Assembly: GCA_032821775.1 (NCBI GenBank)
Contig: JAVLRN010000001.1
Span: 4,650,001 to 4,714,000, forward strand
Direction of reading: 5' to 3'
DNA from: Sanguinoderma infundibulare
Lineage: Eukaryota; Basidiomycota; Agaricomycetes; Polyporales; Polyporaceae
DNA length: 64,000 nucleotides
Positions 1 through 10,646 of the stretch are shown here, piece after piece; within the stretch, counting starts at the first letter, position 1; each line of letters starts with the position of its first letter. Made by a program: the position numbers and the translations under genes. Under the pieces are notes generated by a model. The model searched no databases, had not been told where the DNA came from, and saw only the letters and a list, made by a program, of their open reading frames with translations.

Positions 1-163
1 GCAGTCGGCGACCGTTACTTCACAGTGGCCGTGATCGGCTTTGAGGTGTGCCCACAGGACTGACCGAAGCTCCACCCGTGATTCGCTCAGCGTCGATCCC
101 GGACGCCTCACAGAGCTCTGTAGTACACGCGCGACCGGGGATCCATCAGCAACAAGAAATTGT
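1..163 (-). pseudogene. JMJD4-like JmjC fragment, partial at window edge (array copy 1)
   Basis: The N-terminal side of the fragment described at 15,183-15,640; the rest lies to the left of the window. It reads on the minus strand towards position 1. Confidence 0.5.
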
Positions 164-583
164 CAGGATGCAGAGAGTCGACGTACTTACCGGACGTACG
201 AGCGCATTGCACCCGCCGAGAGGCGACTCGAACGCGAACGTCGCAGACATATAGCTCGTATGGAGGAGACTATAGCGAAGGAGAGGATCAGATGGACGAC
301 AGGGAGGTTTGGGGAGAGAGGAGAGGGGAAAGTCGCTGGGGACCAGCAAGAGGACTTTGAAACAGCGACGGCGTTACCTGGAGCAAAAGCTGATGTGTAA
401 TCACCGCGAATGATATTAGATGCTTACCGCTACGGTTAACTCATTTGATGGCGCGGTATCTCCGCGTCGTGAGGTGGTTTGAAATGCCCGATCATCGTGA
501 ATCTGAAGATATCCGAACCGCGCGTCCCGAAATGATTTCTTCCGCATTAGAACGCGAATGAATGCATCAAGCGGAAGCTCGCT

Positions 584-1162
584 CTAGACGAGCGGCTCTG
601 TGGGAGCAGGCACCGCAGGTGCTGGTGCTGGAGACGGGGCGGCAGGCGGCAGAGGATTGGGCATGGCCACCCGCACCGGCGACGCGTCCGCACTCTCTGG
701 GACAGGTCTCGTCCCAGGTTTCACGGGCAGCGAAGAGTGCAGAGGGACAGCAGCAGTCGGTGGCGGGTGCGCTTTTGGAGGTGGCAGAGCATCTTGCGAT
801 CCCGAGGTGGGCAGTGGTGGCGTCGACGTGCTGTTTGGCATAGGGTTCGCAGTGACGGACGTCATCACGGCGCGAGCGCCGTCCTTGGCCGCGGAGGCCT
901 TCGCGCGAGCCGCTGCGATGCGTTCCGCCTGCTTCCTGAGCTGCTTCTTCCGCATGTCGATGCGCGCGTCTTCCTGCCGGCTCTTTTTGACAAAGTCTTT
1001 GACATCCCCGGGCCTGCAAAAATGACCATGTTTGCAAATCGCGCAGAGAATGGATACGCACTGAAACGGGTGCCATGAATCCCACAAATTCCGGTACCCC
1101 ATCTCCCGAATCTCCGTCAACGGCGCGCTCCCGTACCGGCACGGCCACGGCTCCTGATCCAC
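584..1162 (-). pseudogene. possible THOC1/Hpr1 C-terminal fragment (array copy 1)
   Basis: Minus-strand reading PLTEIREMGYRNLWDSWHPF, then a 48-bp intron at 1,014-1,061 (GTGCGT...TTTTTGCAG). It continues PGDVKDFVKKSRQEDARIDM, a basic Lys/Arg/Ala helix and a long Pro/Ala-rich tail ending at 584. This arrangement fits my recollection of the C-terminus of fungal THO complex subunit 1, and the fragment lies downstream, in transcription direction, of the two THOC1-like blocks at 2,590-5,790. The assignment is tentative. The block is open, but its N-terminal partner exons are wrecked, so a full-length product is not expected. Confidence 0.4.
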
Positions 1163-1355
1163 CCTCTTTTCCGGACGCCCTCTGTCGCTTCCTCCAACCC
1201 GACCTCCCTCTTCTCCTCATCAACCTCGACATGCTGTTCCTGTGTACGCATGAACAAAACGCGATGTCTAAGGACGCGAATATCAGGTACGTACGGCCGC
1301 CACCCTTAATCCAATTGATGGAGTGATATCTCCACGTCGCAAAGTGATTTGAAAT

Positions 1356-1400
1356 GGATCCACGCGAGATTCTGAATTCTCGCGAATCTCGCGTGTATCC
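1356..1400. repeat. 17-bp inverted repeat (hairpin) in array unit
   Basis: Arms 1,356-1,372 and 1,384-1,400 are reverse complements with one mismatch, separated by 11 nt. The inner 12 bp (cacgcgagattc / gaatctcgcgtg) pair perfectly. The left flank (about 1,305-1,355) resembles 434-484, so the two short related stretches bracket the 584-1,162 block. Copies lie at 16,833-16,877 and 32,310-32,354. Confidence 0.6.
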
Positions 1401-2205
1401 AGGCAGTTTCTTCTACGTTACACTGCGGATAAGATTAGTCTGCGTGTCACCAAGCTTGTGTGCGCCGCGGAGAATGTTAAATCGGACTCGAATCGCCGAT
1501 GCGGAAACTCGGGGTTTGAAGGTTCCAATCGCGGTCACCGCCAAGAAGACGGGGCGTGCGAGACCCGCTGGCCGCAGCTCCAACCCGTCAACTCCAAGCG
1601 GCGCGTGAGGTCGGTAGAAACATCGAGTTCTAGCGGCAGCGTCGAATGCAGTGTGCCGATTCTTCTGGAGTGTATGCAGAGTGCCGCTGCGGCTGTGGGA
1701 AGGCTGACGACTCGCTTGGGACCGGGCTAATCGTATTGCAGCTGCTGGCCATGGATAAGTTCGAGACGATACTTTGGAAGAGCTTGCTCCGGTTCAGACC
1801 TTGTGCGTATCTCATGCTGAGCGTGGGGGGTTTGGGGAGGCTGGATGGAACCGAGGGAAAGCGTCCCGGCGTGGCCACAGGCCGTAGAGTTTATTATCGC
1901 GATAATTGAAGCGAGTGCGTTGTGAGGAGATGGCAATGATGCGAGCTCGGGCTTGCGCTTGCTGAGATTTCTGCTCTGGTGATGGAATTTCAGATTATTG
2001 GTGTGCGCAAGCACCGCCAACGATGATGCGCACAGACTAGACTCACCGCCTTGTGGTACGGGATGGATTTGGTCTTGCCCCTGCCTTCGTTCACAGCCAC
2101 ACTCTTGCTGATCCACGTTTTGGGTCGCGGAAGCGGTACTTGTACGTCGGCGTCGGTGATGGCAGCTTGAACATGAGCTGCGTCTCGGACGCGAGCTTGC
2201 CGTAG
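1400..2205. other. stretch without a recognised gene (array copy 1)
   Basis: Both strands have short open frames but no family signature and no convincing exon chain. The equivalents in copies 2 and 3 (16,877-17,682 and 32,354-33,159) are the same. Confidence 0.5.
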
Positions 2206-2589
2206 TCGGTCAGGCAGTACTCGTCGTCCGAGTCGTCGCCACCCTTGCTGCTCGCAGCGCGGCCCATGTCCGCGCGTCGCAGTAGTCACGATCGGCGGCC
2301 GCAGTTGGGGTGGAATGAGCGCCGTCCCCAATCGAAGTCAGACTTGTCGTAAAACGAGCCCGTAAGAGTTGCGTCGAAGCCGTCATCAAGAGTCAGCCGC
2401 CGCTGTGAAAAACATGGTCAGGGAAGGGGTGGACCGACCGAATGGCTCTGGGCCGTCCAAGAGCAGGTCCCTGCGATCAAAGATGTCATTAAAAGTCTCG
2501 CTACCCTGTCCCAACCTAGACCTCGGACTCCCTCCACGGTTCCCCAGTGAACGTGTGCACAGCTCGCTCACCCTGTAAAATGACCTGCA

Positions 2590-3700
2590 CCGTCTCAGAG
2601 AACGCACGGCTGTTGGGCGCCGTCTGCCGCAGCTCCTCCGTGACCGTTTATTGGACCCACTGCGCGTCGTCCGGCTCCAGCGTGAAACTGATCTCAAGCG
2701 AACGATGCCGGTTGGTTGCTGTCACTTCTTTTGCGGTCTTCGTGAATGCAGCAGATGGTTGAGGAGGATGAGGAGCTGGAAGAGGAACTGCCGTCGGATA
2801 TGCGTGTCAGCGATCTCGAGGTCCAGCAGCTCGGGGCTGGTGAGACACTTCGCAAAGTAGTACTGGCTCTTCGCGGCGCTCTCCGTGACTCCGGTTTCCC
2901 GTTTTCATTTCAAAGGACCGGCTAGTACCGTAGGTATATCGTTCGACTTCCTGCTCATGAGCGTGCGGTCGTTCGCGGTGGCCTCCTCGATCACCTGCAG
3001 CATCTTGTCCACCGCCTCCTTGAACGATAAAAACGTAGCGCACGCGGCAAAAAAAGGCGGACGGGAGAATGAGCGCTGCAGCCCCCAAAACGCATGATCA
3101 AAGTCTGCTGGGAGATCAGCACGGGAGATAAGACGCACGCTCCATCTCTTTCCTCCGTTTCTCCGGCACGTTGGCCACCTGCTCCTCCTCCGTCTCATCC
3201 ACATCAGATTTCTCTCCTGATGTGCCTGACTTCTCCCGCTCGTGTCCCTTCATGCGGGGCCCGTCCCACGTCGGCCCATACTCTCCTCGCAAGTTCACTC
3301 CGCTCCGCTCGCCCAACGGGAAGACGCGACTGAGGAATGTGAGCATGCGACCACAAAACATAGTTATCGTGCCCGTGTTAGACAGCCGCCGAAGGAGGTT
3401 GTTCAGGGAGCAGAGGAGGACGAGGGCCTTGCCCTTCTGCGGGATCATGCCCTCGGTGAGGCGTTCTGCACACTCTTCTATCCACGAGAATATGTGCGAG
3501 CACGAGGAGATGGGTTTGTGTCTCGAGGCTGTCGAGGGGAACACTTGGTCGCACGCATCTGTGGTCGCGCTGAGTGAAAGCCCGAGGATCGGAGTGTGAG
3601 TGCGCGAGCACATGCAAGCGAGACTAATCGACTTACCGATTCGCTGCCGCAACGAGCCGACATCACACATGCAGGCCGCTCCGGCTGTGTCTCGGATGCT
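2590..3700 (-). pseudogene. THOC1/Hpr1-like pseudogene, block I (array copy 1)
   Basis: Minus-strand segments match THO complex subunit 1, the mRNA-export and transcription-elongation factor. In order they are [86 protein letters not shown] and QFLFQLLILLNHLL. These cover the family's FCGR / FPL-ERS-N / DL-ISDT-FRR signatures, and intron-like sites (donor GGTAAGT near 3,635) persist. Lesions: in-frame TGA after GPLK at about 2,905, a frameshift after LLNHLL near 2,755, and TAA after DAQWVQ near 2,650. The product would be truncated, so this is a pseudogene. Confidence 0.75.
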
Positions 3701-4559
3701 TGCGACCTAAGTGGAGAGGAGATGGGGAAGAAGTATCAGTTTCAGACTCTTGGTTACGGCCGCTCCGCACTGTACGCGCCTCTCGGGGTCACGGCAACCC
3801 TTGTCATAGTCGATCAGGCAGTACTCGTCATCCGAGTCGTCGCCACCCTTGCTGCTCGCAGGGCGGCCCATGTCCGCACGTCGCAGTAGTCACGATCGGC
3901 AGCCGCGGTCGGGGTGGAATGAGCGCCGTCCCCAATTGAGCCAGACTTGTCGTAATACGAGCCCGTGAGGGTCGCGGCGCGGCAAAGCTGTGATCAAGAG
4001 TCAGCTGCCGTTGTGAGGAACGTGGTCAGGGAAGGAATGGACCGAGTGATTGGCTCCGTGCCATCCAAGAGCGGGTCCCTGGAATCAAAGATGTCATTAG
4101 ACGTCCCGCTACTCTCTCCTGCAGCCGAGGACTCACTCACCATCCTGGTGCGCCATGTACCCACCACTCGGAACTTTGTAGTCACGGACGCGTACGTCCG
4201 TCTGTTTGTCGCTGCGCTTTTTGGTACCACGCGAGTGTCAGGTAGGTCTTGCACGGGCGCGAGCGTTGCTTCTTCGTTGAAGGCGGGCAGCATAGCTTGA
4301 AGCGAATCGTCAAGGCGAGTGACAAGGCCCACTTCAAGCTTCGATTCCGGCTATGCGTCGAGCTTGGGCTACTTCAGCTATCGCACCCCCATCCAGACTA
4401 CATGCTGTCGCGCATGTACGAGAACTGGAAGATCGCGGACGCGGTGAGTCAGCGGTTGAGGAGAGTGCAAGAGGCAATTGTGGAAGGCGCGGATGAAGCG
4501 GCGGGCTCAAGCCGATTGTGACGTCACGGACTCGCGGCTCGCCAGGGGCGCACTTCCAA

Positions 4560-5790
4560 GCCTGGTCGGGACCCTTCTTCTACTCCCCGTCGACCTCAAT
4601 CTCGTCCGTCCGCAGTTCTCGGTCGAACGGTGTGCACAGCTCCAGTTCCTCTCCTGCTCTAGAATGACCTGCACCGTCTCAGAGAATGCACAGCTGTTGG
4701 GCGCCGTCTGGCGCAGTTCCTCCGTCGTGCGCGTGATCGTCTCTTGCACCCACTGTGCGTCGTCCGGGTCGAGCGTAAAATCGATTTGAAGGGAACGATT
4801 CCGGTTGGTCGCCCACGCCTCCTTCGCGTTCTTGGTAAACGTCAGGAGATGGTTGAGAAGGATGAGGAGCTGGAAGAGGAACTGGCGTCGGAAATGCGTG
4901 TCTGCGATCTCCAGGTCGAGCAGCTCAGGGCTGGTGAGGTACTTCACAAAGTAGTACTAGCTGTTCGCGGCGCTCTCCGTGACTCCGGTTTCCCGTTTTT
5001 GTTTCAATGGACCAGCTGGTACCGTAGGTATATCATTCGACTTGCTGCCCATGAGCGCGCGGTCGTTCACGGTGGCCTCCTTGGTCGCTGGTAGCACCTT
5101 GTTCACCACCTCCTTGAACGATGAAAATGTGGCGTGCTCCGTGAACGAAGGCGGATGGGATAATGGGCACTGCAGCGCCCGAAATGCATGAACGAGCGAG
5201 TACAAACCAATGGGAGAACAGACGCACGCTCCATCTCTTTCCTCCGTTTCTCCGGCACGTTCGCCACTTGCTGCTCCTTCGTCTCATCCACATCAGATTT
5301 CCCCCCTGATGTCCCTGACTTCTCCCGCTCGTGTCCCTTCACATGGGGCCCGTCCCACGTCGGCCCATACTCTCCTCGCAAGTTCACTCCGCTCCGCTCG
5401 CCCAACGGGAAGATGCGACTGAGGAATGTGAGCATGCGACCACAAAACATAGTTGTCGTGCCCGTGTTAGACAGCCGTCAAAGGAGGTCGTTCAGATAGC
5501 GGAGGAGGACGAGGGCCTTGCCCTTCTGCGGGATCATGCCCTTGGTGAGGCGTTCTGCACACTCTTCTATCCACGAGAATGTGTGAGCACGAGGAGATGG
5601 GTTTGTGTCTCGAGGAGGTCCTGGAGGACTGTCGAGGGGAACACTTGCTCGCATGCATCTGTGGTCGCAGTGAGTGAAAGCCCGATGATCGGAGTGTGAG
5701 TGCACAAGCACATGCAAGCGAGGCTAATTGACTTACCAATTCACTGCCGCAATGAGCCGACATCACATACGGAGGCCGCTCCAGCACTGT
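4560..5790 (-). pseudogene. THOC1/Hpr1-like pseudogene, block II (array copy 1)
   Basis: Second, diverged copy of the same minus-strand gene: [60 protein letters not shown], then a continuous exon KYLTSPELLDLEIADTHFRR ... DDAQWVQETITRTTEELRQT. It retains parts that block I has lost but carries different stops: TGA after LNDLL (block I has CGG there) at about 5,477, and TAG after SAANS (block I has CAG) at about 4,957. Downstream of EQERNW the frame shifts and then stops. Neither block can encode full-length THOC1; a functional gene presumably exists elsewhere. Confidence 0.75.
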
Positions 5791-6783
5791 ACACGCCTCT
5801 CGGAGTTACGGCAACCAGTGAATTGAACGCTTTCATTGGAGTCGTGAGTCGCGCAAATGGAAAGCCCATCGGATACCCAAAGTCCGATGCGAAGACCTCA
5901 ATCGAGTACCACGCCATCAGATTTTGCGAGCTCCTGGGGGCCGTCACCGACGCAACAAGGTACTGCCCACGAGGGAGCAGCACCATCTCGAGCACCATCT
6001 GCGGGTATTAATCTCCCATCAGCGCATATACTTGGGGTTGTCGCGGTCCCCATGCTCCAGGAGGGAGATGGTGCGGGTGAGGTAACACTCGGCTTCGAGC
6101 CGGGAGAGGTTCACGACGGGGTAGCGGTCGGTGGGCGAGACGGGCGGACACCGCCGGTTCGTTCGAGCAGCGCTGCAGCCAGTCACTGAAGGCGGATGAA
6201 CTCCGAGTTGGTCATACGACTGACACTAGTGCGCATGGTCGAGTAATCGCTGACATCAATTAGACAATGCTGAATATGGCCGCGATTCACAAAAGCGGAC
6301 ACCGGATGGGTTCAGCCCCGACACCACGATAGGCCATGAAAGAAGACGTGGTGCGCATGGATATGACCTTGCATACAGCCGAGCGGACGCGATCTTTGGG
6401 GGTATTACGAGGGGCTCACTCACCCATCGAAGTGATCCAGTTAGGTGATGTCCGAACGAGTATTTGGCCGGACGTCTGATGGATGATGCCCGCGTGCGGT
6501 GCTGATTTGAAAGTCCAAGATGGCAAGCCGGTCGAGTCCAGTCCCTGTATTTGATGGCATGCAATGTCAGCAAATGAGATTTTAGCTGACACAGCAATCA
6601 TAACACACTTACGCTGGCGAAGGGCCGGTCATTGATGCAGCGATGATCGTGGTAGAGAGCAAAGAGCGACTGCCACGACACGAACCGAGGGCAGCGCCAC
6701 AAGGGTCCAAGCGCCCGCAGCTGCCATTTGCGGAATCCCGCTCTCTCATATTGAACCTCCATCAGCTTCGACCCCGCTTCCAC
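5741..6783 (-). pseudogene. gene fragment, perhaps F-box family (array copy 1)
   Basis: Minus-strand coding-like pieces occur in order: RKWQLRALGPLWRCPRFVSW; a 60-70-bp intron-like gap (donor GTAAGTGTG, acceptor AAATACAG near 6,548); GLDSTGLPSWTFKSAPHAG, ending at a GTGAGTGAG donor near 6,424; MTNSEFIRLQ near 6,200; and LLPRGQYLVASVTAPRSSQN near 5,980. The last motif resembles the 'LPGG-YLVASV' strand seen in basidiomycete F-box proteins with a propeller-like C-terminus. Interruptions (TGA near 6,010) prevent one continuous product. The family call is weak. Confidence 0.3.
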
Positions 6784-7204
6784 TCATTCGTTTCAACCTG
6801 TGCTGCGCTCTGCCACAGTATCCAAGTAATCAGTCTGCCAGTTCTGGACCACGGCAATAAAGACTGCTCTCCGCCGACAATTTCTTCCAACCGGCACTCA
6901 TCAGCAGCTGCCGCCAGCCTGTCAGTTCTATCCGAGTTGATTCAGCCGCAACAGAACCACCCAAGCGGTGGGGCAGCTTGCACAGCTGAGTCAGGCTACG
7001 TCGCAGCACCCGGAGATTGAGCCCGTGTGGAGACAGGGCCAGACCTTGGATGATGGTATTCCTCTATGAGCCGCCGCAATAACTTGCAGATAATTATTTT
7101 ACAACAAATTTGACCTCGAGCGACCAATGTAGAGTTAGTAAATGGATTTATAGTATCTGGGGCTCCGGACGTGGTAAGCACACATAGGAGGCGAAGGACG
7201 TGTA

Positions 7205-7590
7205 CTTGAAGCACTGCTACCCAGGGTTAGGTGCAAGGTTCGGGCTAACCTATGTTAGCGATTCTCTGAGTTTTGTGTCAGCTGAACAGTACACCATATG
7301 TATGTATACAGTGAATGAATCCCAGTGCAGATTTTTGTAGCCAACAACTTTCAGTACATGGTTGATTATTGTCTGCGGGAGCCCCTTCGCCGAAATGGGC
7401 AGCACACTCAGGTTAGGGGCACGGGTTAGGGGCAAGGTTAACATAGGTTAGTGAATTTGAAGGCTCCTGTTGGGTTTGCGTCCGTAAAACAAACACTGTA
7501 TCAATCCCAGTTTATGTGCATATGTATACTATAAATTTCAAGGCGCAGAACACGCGTGAAGAGAACTTTTGGGGGTTAGGGCTAGGGTAG
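7205..7590. repeat. degenerate TTAGGG-like patch with 13-bp inverted repeat (array copy 1)
   Basis: Several copies of GGTTAGG-type words lie close together: cagggttaggtgc (7,222), caggttaggggc and gggttaggggc (7,409-7,432), and gggggttagggctaggg (7,571-7,587). TTAGGG is the usual basidiomycete telomere repeat, but spacing here is irregular and runs never exceed one unit. A perfect 13-bp inverted pair, ctaacctatgtta at 7,245-7,257 and its reverse complement at 7,439-7,451, encloses part of the patch. It may be an old interstitial telomeric trace or a decayed small element. Confidence 0.4.
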
Positions 7591-10500
7591 TGTTAGATTT
7601 AAGCCGCTTCCACTTTGGGAAGGTGAGCGCTCTCAGCTCTCAGCTAAGCCTTGTCTCTCGACCACCAGTTGGATTACGCAGGCTCATATGGATTTAACTG
7701 CTTCCCGGTAATCGGCCTCCGCGGTGGTGATGACATTCGGCAAGGATGCATTGGATGACGGATAGCCTCCGCTTGTTAGCGGTGGCGGCGATGGTAAAGG
7801 CCGATGCCCTCGCAGGTAGGGAAGACAACAATACAATCTCGGAAATTACGGGGGTCATCAGGGCTGATATATTGCACACCGCGTCTGATCAAGTCCCTGG
7901 ATCATATCGGCGAAATTCGGTTGAAGGAGCATCGCAAGCTTGCTGTCTGCATAAGCCTCCGAGTATCGAACCGTCGCTTGCACTGGCGAGTTGCGACAGC
8001 GCGTGGAGCCCTGCGTAATTTGTTCACAGGTGTGCATCTCGTTCCCAAGCATCCTCCCCAGCGTCTGGCTGCTCCGATGAGTATGCGTTGGAATCGTGAG
8101 CCAATATACACAGCCGATGCAACCCTTGATTTGTCCAAAATGAGCCTGTGCGAGCGTTCTCCGCCCGACAACATCATGTCCCCGGTACGAGACCCTCCGA
8201 GAGCTCAACAAAGTCCTTGTCAGGCCCACTCGAGCATACACAAAGATATGGTAGTAGAATCAATATATTGGAACGCAGACGGCCGCGGAGAGCTATAATG
8301 TTACCGCTCGATGGCATCTCGCTTTGCACCTCCGTGCAGATCTGCGTTTGATGACCGCTGCGCACACCGGCCTAGGGTCCAATCACGATTTTTGAGTGCG
8401 AGATCGACGGACGCGATCATGGCGGCCGTCGTGATTTGCCGTGTGCCTAGATGGATGGGTGGTTAGCCGACCTCGAAACCGCGTATGCAGAAAGGAGATC
8501 AGAAGGGAATTGGTATTTGGAATGTGGAGATCGCGTCGCAAACCAGTATCCTGCCCGACCGCCTCGTCCTACACCAACCCCGCAGCCCGGAGCGCGAGGA
8601 TGAGAAGCATGATTGCCGGGCGCACGAGCGACTGTTCTAGCGGCGAGCGGAGGCGAGCAACCGGAGGCCGTTGAGCGTGGTCAAGATGGCGTTTGTGTTA
8701 AGATCAACGCGTGCGAACCACATCGTGCAGTACGTCAACGGGGTAGGGATGGAGGTGAGAAGAGAGGGGCCGTCGGAGAAAGCGGGCAAATGTGGGACGC
8801 GGTCGCGTCGATTTTCCGAGATGCGGGCGTGCACAGAGATACCGTCCGGGCGCGCACAGACTGCGGGGCGGCAGGAAGTATTTAAAGGAGGCTGGAGGTT
8901 GCAGGTGCCCCCCATTCCCGTCCCCGTCCATCTGCCGCCACCCGCTTGTCATCATCGTGTCCGTCCGCGCCGAACAATCTCTGTGCTGTCCGTCCGCCAC
9001 CTCCCGCTTGCCTTTGCTCACTTGTTGTGCCCGTCCTGTTCGAGGACTGGCGGTCTGCGGCGTGGCCGTCATCTTGACTGTCGCAGCAGAGAGGTACGTT
9101 TCCGGTCAGCTGCTGGTGGAAAGAATTTGACACTGACCGCACTTGTACATGTGCCCGCACCGCCCGTTCGACTCACGTTTGCGTATCGGGCACTCCAGTA
9201 GTCGTGGCAAAGAGGTACGCCACCGCTCGGTTGCTCAGGGAGACATTTTGATGTTGACTGCGTTTGTAGTTGCAGAGCGTCGTACGTTGGCATCAGGAAG
9301 GACTGCGCAGGTGGCGCAAGAGGGTGGCCTGGGTGACGTCGGGTGTGATGTGATGCGCACGGCGTATGATGCTGTTTAGATACACTCAGATACAAACGAC
9401 GGGGAGATGCTGTGTGGGGCAATGACCTCAGGCTTAACTCGTCATCACTGCCATGACTGCGGCCGGAGCGCAAATGCAAGCTGAGCCGCGAGCCGTGGGA
9501 GTACGTACTCTACAGCATCGGGTCCTCCTCCCCGCGTCCAGGCGTCATTGAGCGACGGAGCGAGGCGTCGGCGGTTCTGGATATCATCTCCCCACGCGCA
9601 TTGAATGGAGGCCGTTAAGGTTGGAGGGAGCATCGCTCGCTCGTATGCTGTTCATTCCGGAGGATCGCATCAGCGAGGCCGGGGCAAGGCATCCGTTGCA
9701 AATCGAAGGATTTCTCCTCGTGTGAATAGCCTCTGGCAGAACGCACTCCCGCCTGGTAAAGACAGAAGATGACCGTTCGCGTCGTCTCTCGGAAACGACA
9801 ATTTCTTACAGGGTCGTCGTCAGAGTTCCGGCTCGGTACTAAAGATTAGCGGGCAAGGATACAAGCTCAGCAGCTGGAGACACTTTGTCCCAGCTTGCCA
9901 CCGCAGGCGCGGAGTCATTGGAGATCCGCGTGACCAGAACAGGGGAAGGTGAGCCGTGGTGTGTGAGGCTCACAGAAGCATCACCCACCGTCGAGCTGGC
10001 TTTTCTCGCGTTGCGAACCGTTATGAGCATCACTCGCTTCTCGTGATGCACTCTCATGGGAGAGTCGACTTGTCTTCGGTACGTCTGTTGGATAAGTGTG
10101 GTCATTTGACAGCGCCGGGGGCCTCGTTCGAATGCTTAAAGTCCCATGGGCAGCCAAGAGCAGGACCGAGTGACAAGCCAGAGACAAGACTTGGAAACGC
10201 GCACAGAGCCAGAATTGAGGACGAGTGGGTGCTGTCGAGATCGTGACCCGGGCCGGTAAGGAAGCAGACGAGCCACGTGTCTGTGACCGACGCGTGTGGT
10301 CACAGTGACAATGAGCGCCTGCAGCTTTCGTGCAGGCTCGCTCCGACTGGCACATGGATAAATACCGGCACCGGATGACGACTGCAAATGCCCCCGTTTG
10401 AGCGTGCACCCGATGTCGTTGGGATCATACAGGGCGAGCTGAGTATCCCCTCCTCCCAACTCGCTCTCACCAAGTCTCCAGCTAGGCAACACCCCTTCCC

Positions 10501-10646
10501 GCAACCGCACTCGGTCTCGGCGCTCGAATATCCTCACTTTCTGAGCTTCGTCGACCCGCTGTAATACGACTGGGACTGGCTCTTTGAAGTACTCGTTCTA
10601 ATCCGACGACCACGACTTGGGCACCCATCAATTACGACCTCGCACG
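7591..10646. other. 3-kb stretch upstream of EXO84, no recognised gene (array copy 1)
   Basis: Short open frames occur on both strands, with no recognisable domain and no exon chain I would defend. A TATA-like tatttaaagg at 8,878 is followed by two degenerate direct repeats of about 75 bp (about 9,078 and 9,197), each with a gaggtacg core. The part at about 9,700-9,990 has a diverged relative in the right flank at 48,803-49,140. A TATA-like gataaatacc at 10,353 lies about 290 bp before the EXO84 ATG. Equivalents lie at 23,068-26,123 and 38,545-41,600. Confidence 0.5.

Larger units (their letters stand above)
2205..5790. repeat. nested imperfect direct duplication inside the unit
   Basis: Block I (about 2,205-3,700) and block II (about 3,806-5,790) are diverged versions of one another in the same order. 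Each has a stretch around aggcagtactcgtc (2,210 and 3,812), a shared middle part (about 2,380 and 3,990) and a THOC1-like coding stretch. Block II has an insertion of about 300 bp (roughly 4,140-4,500). The duplication predates the 15.5-kb amplification because the two blocks differ by many substitutions while the three 15.5-kb copies are nearly identical. Equivalents lie at 17,682-21,267 and 33,159-36,744. Confidence 0.8.

Noticed and set aside
2590..5790. Repeat-induced point mutation as the cause of the THOC1 stop codons
   Set aside because: Stops include C-to-T type changes, but frameshifts and gaps are also present, and the 15.5-kb copies, the best RIP targets, are almost free of mutations. 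Ordinary decay explains it.
8671..9479. Overlapping open frames on both strands downstream of a TATA-like tatttaaagg at 8,878
   Set aside because: No signal peptide, Cys pattern or conserved exon could be assembled; kept only as a gene-free stretch.
10562..10571. taatacgact, resembling the start of a phage T7 promoter
   Set aside because: Only the first ten bases match; the initiation part is absent, and the site lies in a fungal gene leader and recurs in all three copies. Coincidence.
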